Source of the DNA: Rhizobium croatiense
GTDB lineage: Bacteria; Pseudomonadota; Alphaproteobacteria; Rhizobiales; Rhizobiaceae
Assembly: GCF_019793465.1 (NCBI RefSeq)
Contig: NZ_JAILYJ010000002.1
Location: forward strand, 186,001 to 250,000
Direction of reading: 5' to 3'
Length of the DNA stretch: 64,000 bases
A program made the translations under genes and the position numbers. The notes under the pieces are model-generated. The model had not been told where the DNA came from, ran no database searches, and was given only the letters and a program-made list of their open reading frames with translations. Of this stretch, positions 63,574-64,000 are shown one piece after another (position 1 is the first letter of the stretch; the number at the start of each line of letters is the position of its first letter).

Positions 63574-63938
63574 ACTTTTCTCCTTTCAGTCCCGCGCCGC
63601 TTTTCATCTGTCTATCAGCGAAGCATTGGCGGGGAAATTGCCAGATGTCCCTTCCGGATCGAGACTGAAATTGAAACTGAAATGCGGATTTGAAAGAGCC
63701 AAATTGTGATATCATTGTGGCTGCCACATGGCCGAAATTCGATGTTGCTTAAGCGCAACATACACTTCATTAACCATACAGAAGTGTTAAACTTAAAATA
63801 CTTATTTTAAGAAATCGCATTCTTAAATAATACATAGAATATCAGGGCAACGAAGGCGACCGCAGCAGCCTATTTATATAATCTCCCCGGCCACCTATAT
63901 AGTCTGCCAACAGACTCGCGGGATCAGAAGGCAAGATT
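63574..63938. promoter_or_regulatory. AT-rich divergent control region with a 20-bp dyad
   Basis: About 365 bases between the divergent barrel and dehydrogenase genes. It holds a perfect dyad CTTAAAATA-CT-TATTTTAAG (63792-63811), a CtrA-like half-site TTAACCAT (near 63771), a TATAAT-like hexamer (63877-63882), and a small hairpin AGTCTG (63901-63906) / CAGACT (63911-63916). The low GC of 63750-63850 stands out. Confidence 0.45.
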
Positions 63939-64000
63939 TTGAACCACAAAAGACTTCGCGCCGCCCTCATAACCGGGGCTGCCAAGAGAATAGGCCGGGC
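63939..64000 (+). CDS. Short-chain dehydrogenase/reductase, N-terminal fragment (runs off the window)
   Basis: The last 62 bases encode a TTG-started frame reading NHKRLRAALITGAAKRIGR, the nucleotide-binding TGxxxRIG start of the short-chain dehydrogenase family (often pteridine-reductase-like). AGAAGGCAA lies upstream as a possible ribosome site. The rest is outside the window, so the subfamily cannot be told. Confidence 0.7.
   Translation, partial: MNHKRLRAALITGAAKRIGR

Overview
The window reads as a chromosomal stretch of a Rhizobium species, most likely of the R. etli / R. leguminosarum group. This is inferred from high GC, the alphaproteobacterial gene orders (plsX-fabH-ihfA-merR; glyA-nrdR-ribD-ribE ... 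ribH-nusB; perM-hda-ppk-ppx facing purM-purN; ldtR near an L,D-transpeptidase) and several small palindromic repeats of the kind seen across rhizobial genomes. No search was run, so the species is not certain. No rRNA, tRNA or CRISPR was seen.

Layout. 0.2-3.5 kb: an exported DUF1236 protein, a hybrid histidine kinase and a divergent single-domain response regulator. 2.9-7.3 kb (minus): a cytochrome bc1 assembly chaperone, yceD, plsX, fabH, ihfA and a MerR regulator. 7.5-11.6 kb: bamE (plus), then hppA, nusB and ribH (minus). 11.9-13.5 kb: a small exported protein, a cupin and an acetyltransferase. 13.6-25.2 kb: a surface-polysaccharide island. Its minus arm is a tight seven-gene run (DegT aminotransferase, WbqC-like protein, two tandem beta-propeller glycosidase-like proteins, GNAT, methyltransferase, GT2). 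Its plus arm is a 658-residue putative glycosyltransferase fusion followed by rmlC-rmlB-rmlD-rmlA. 25.2-29 kb (minus): ribE, ribD, nrdR and glyA. 29-38.5 kb: L,D-transpeptidase, ldtR, a small membrane protein, hemB, an RDD protein, bpt, a DMT exporter, a SRPBCC protein and parC. 38.7-49.2 kb: an unknown exported protein, tetR and a divergent serine hydrolase, aspS, a multicopper oxidase, rnd, a membrane adenylate/guanylate cyclase and a phytase-like exported protein. 49.5-57.1 kb: ppx, ppk, hda and perM (minus) facing purM-purN (plus). 57-64 kb: phnM, nudK, a molybdopterin oxidoreductase, rlmJ, a GST, an outer-membrane beta-barrel and the start of a short-chain dehydrogenase.

How the genes work together. 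The housekeeping blocks cover phospholipid/fatty-acid initiation, riboflavin, one-carbon and purine metabolism, polyphosphate turnover and replication control. The accessory part is the glycan island. It lies between ribE and ribH, genes that are normally near neighbours in this lineage. RmlA and RmlB make dTDP-4-keto-6-deoxyglucose. RmlC and RmlD take it to dTDP-L-rhamnose, and the VioA-like DegT enzyme could divert it to a 4-amino-4,6-dideoxy sugar, to be decorated by the GNAT, WbqC-like and methyltransferase products. The wbqC-to-GT2 part looks lower in GC than the surrounding housekeeping genes, which suggests transfer.

The most unusual single observation is a roughly 180-bp inverted-repeat element inside ribD that keeps the reading frame and adds about 60 residues. 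A relative of this element lies just downstream of ppx.
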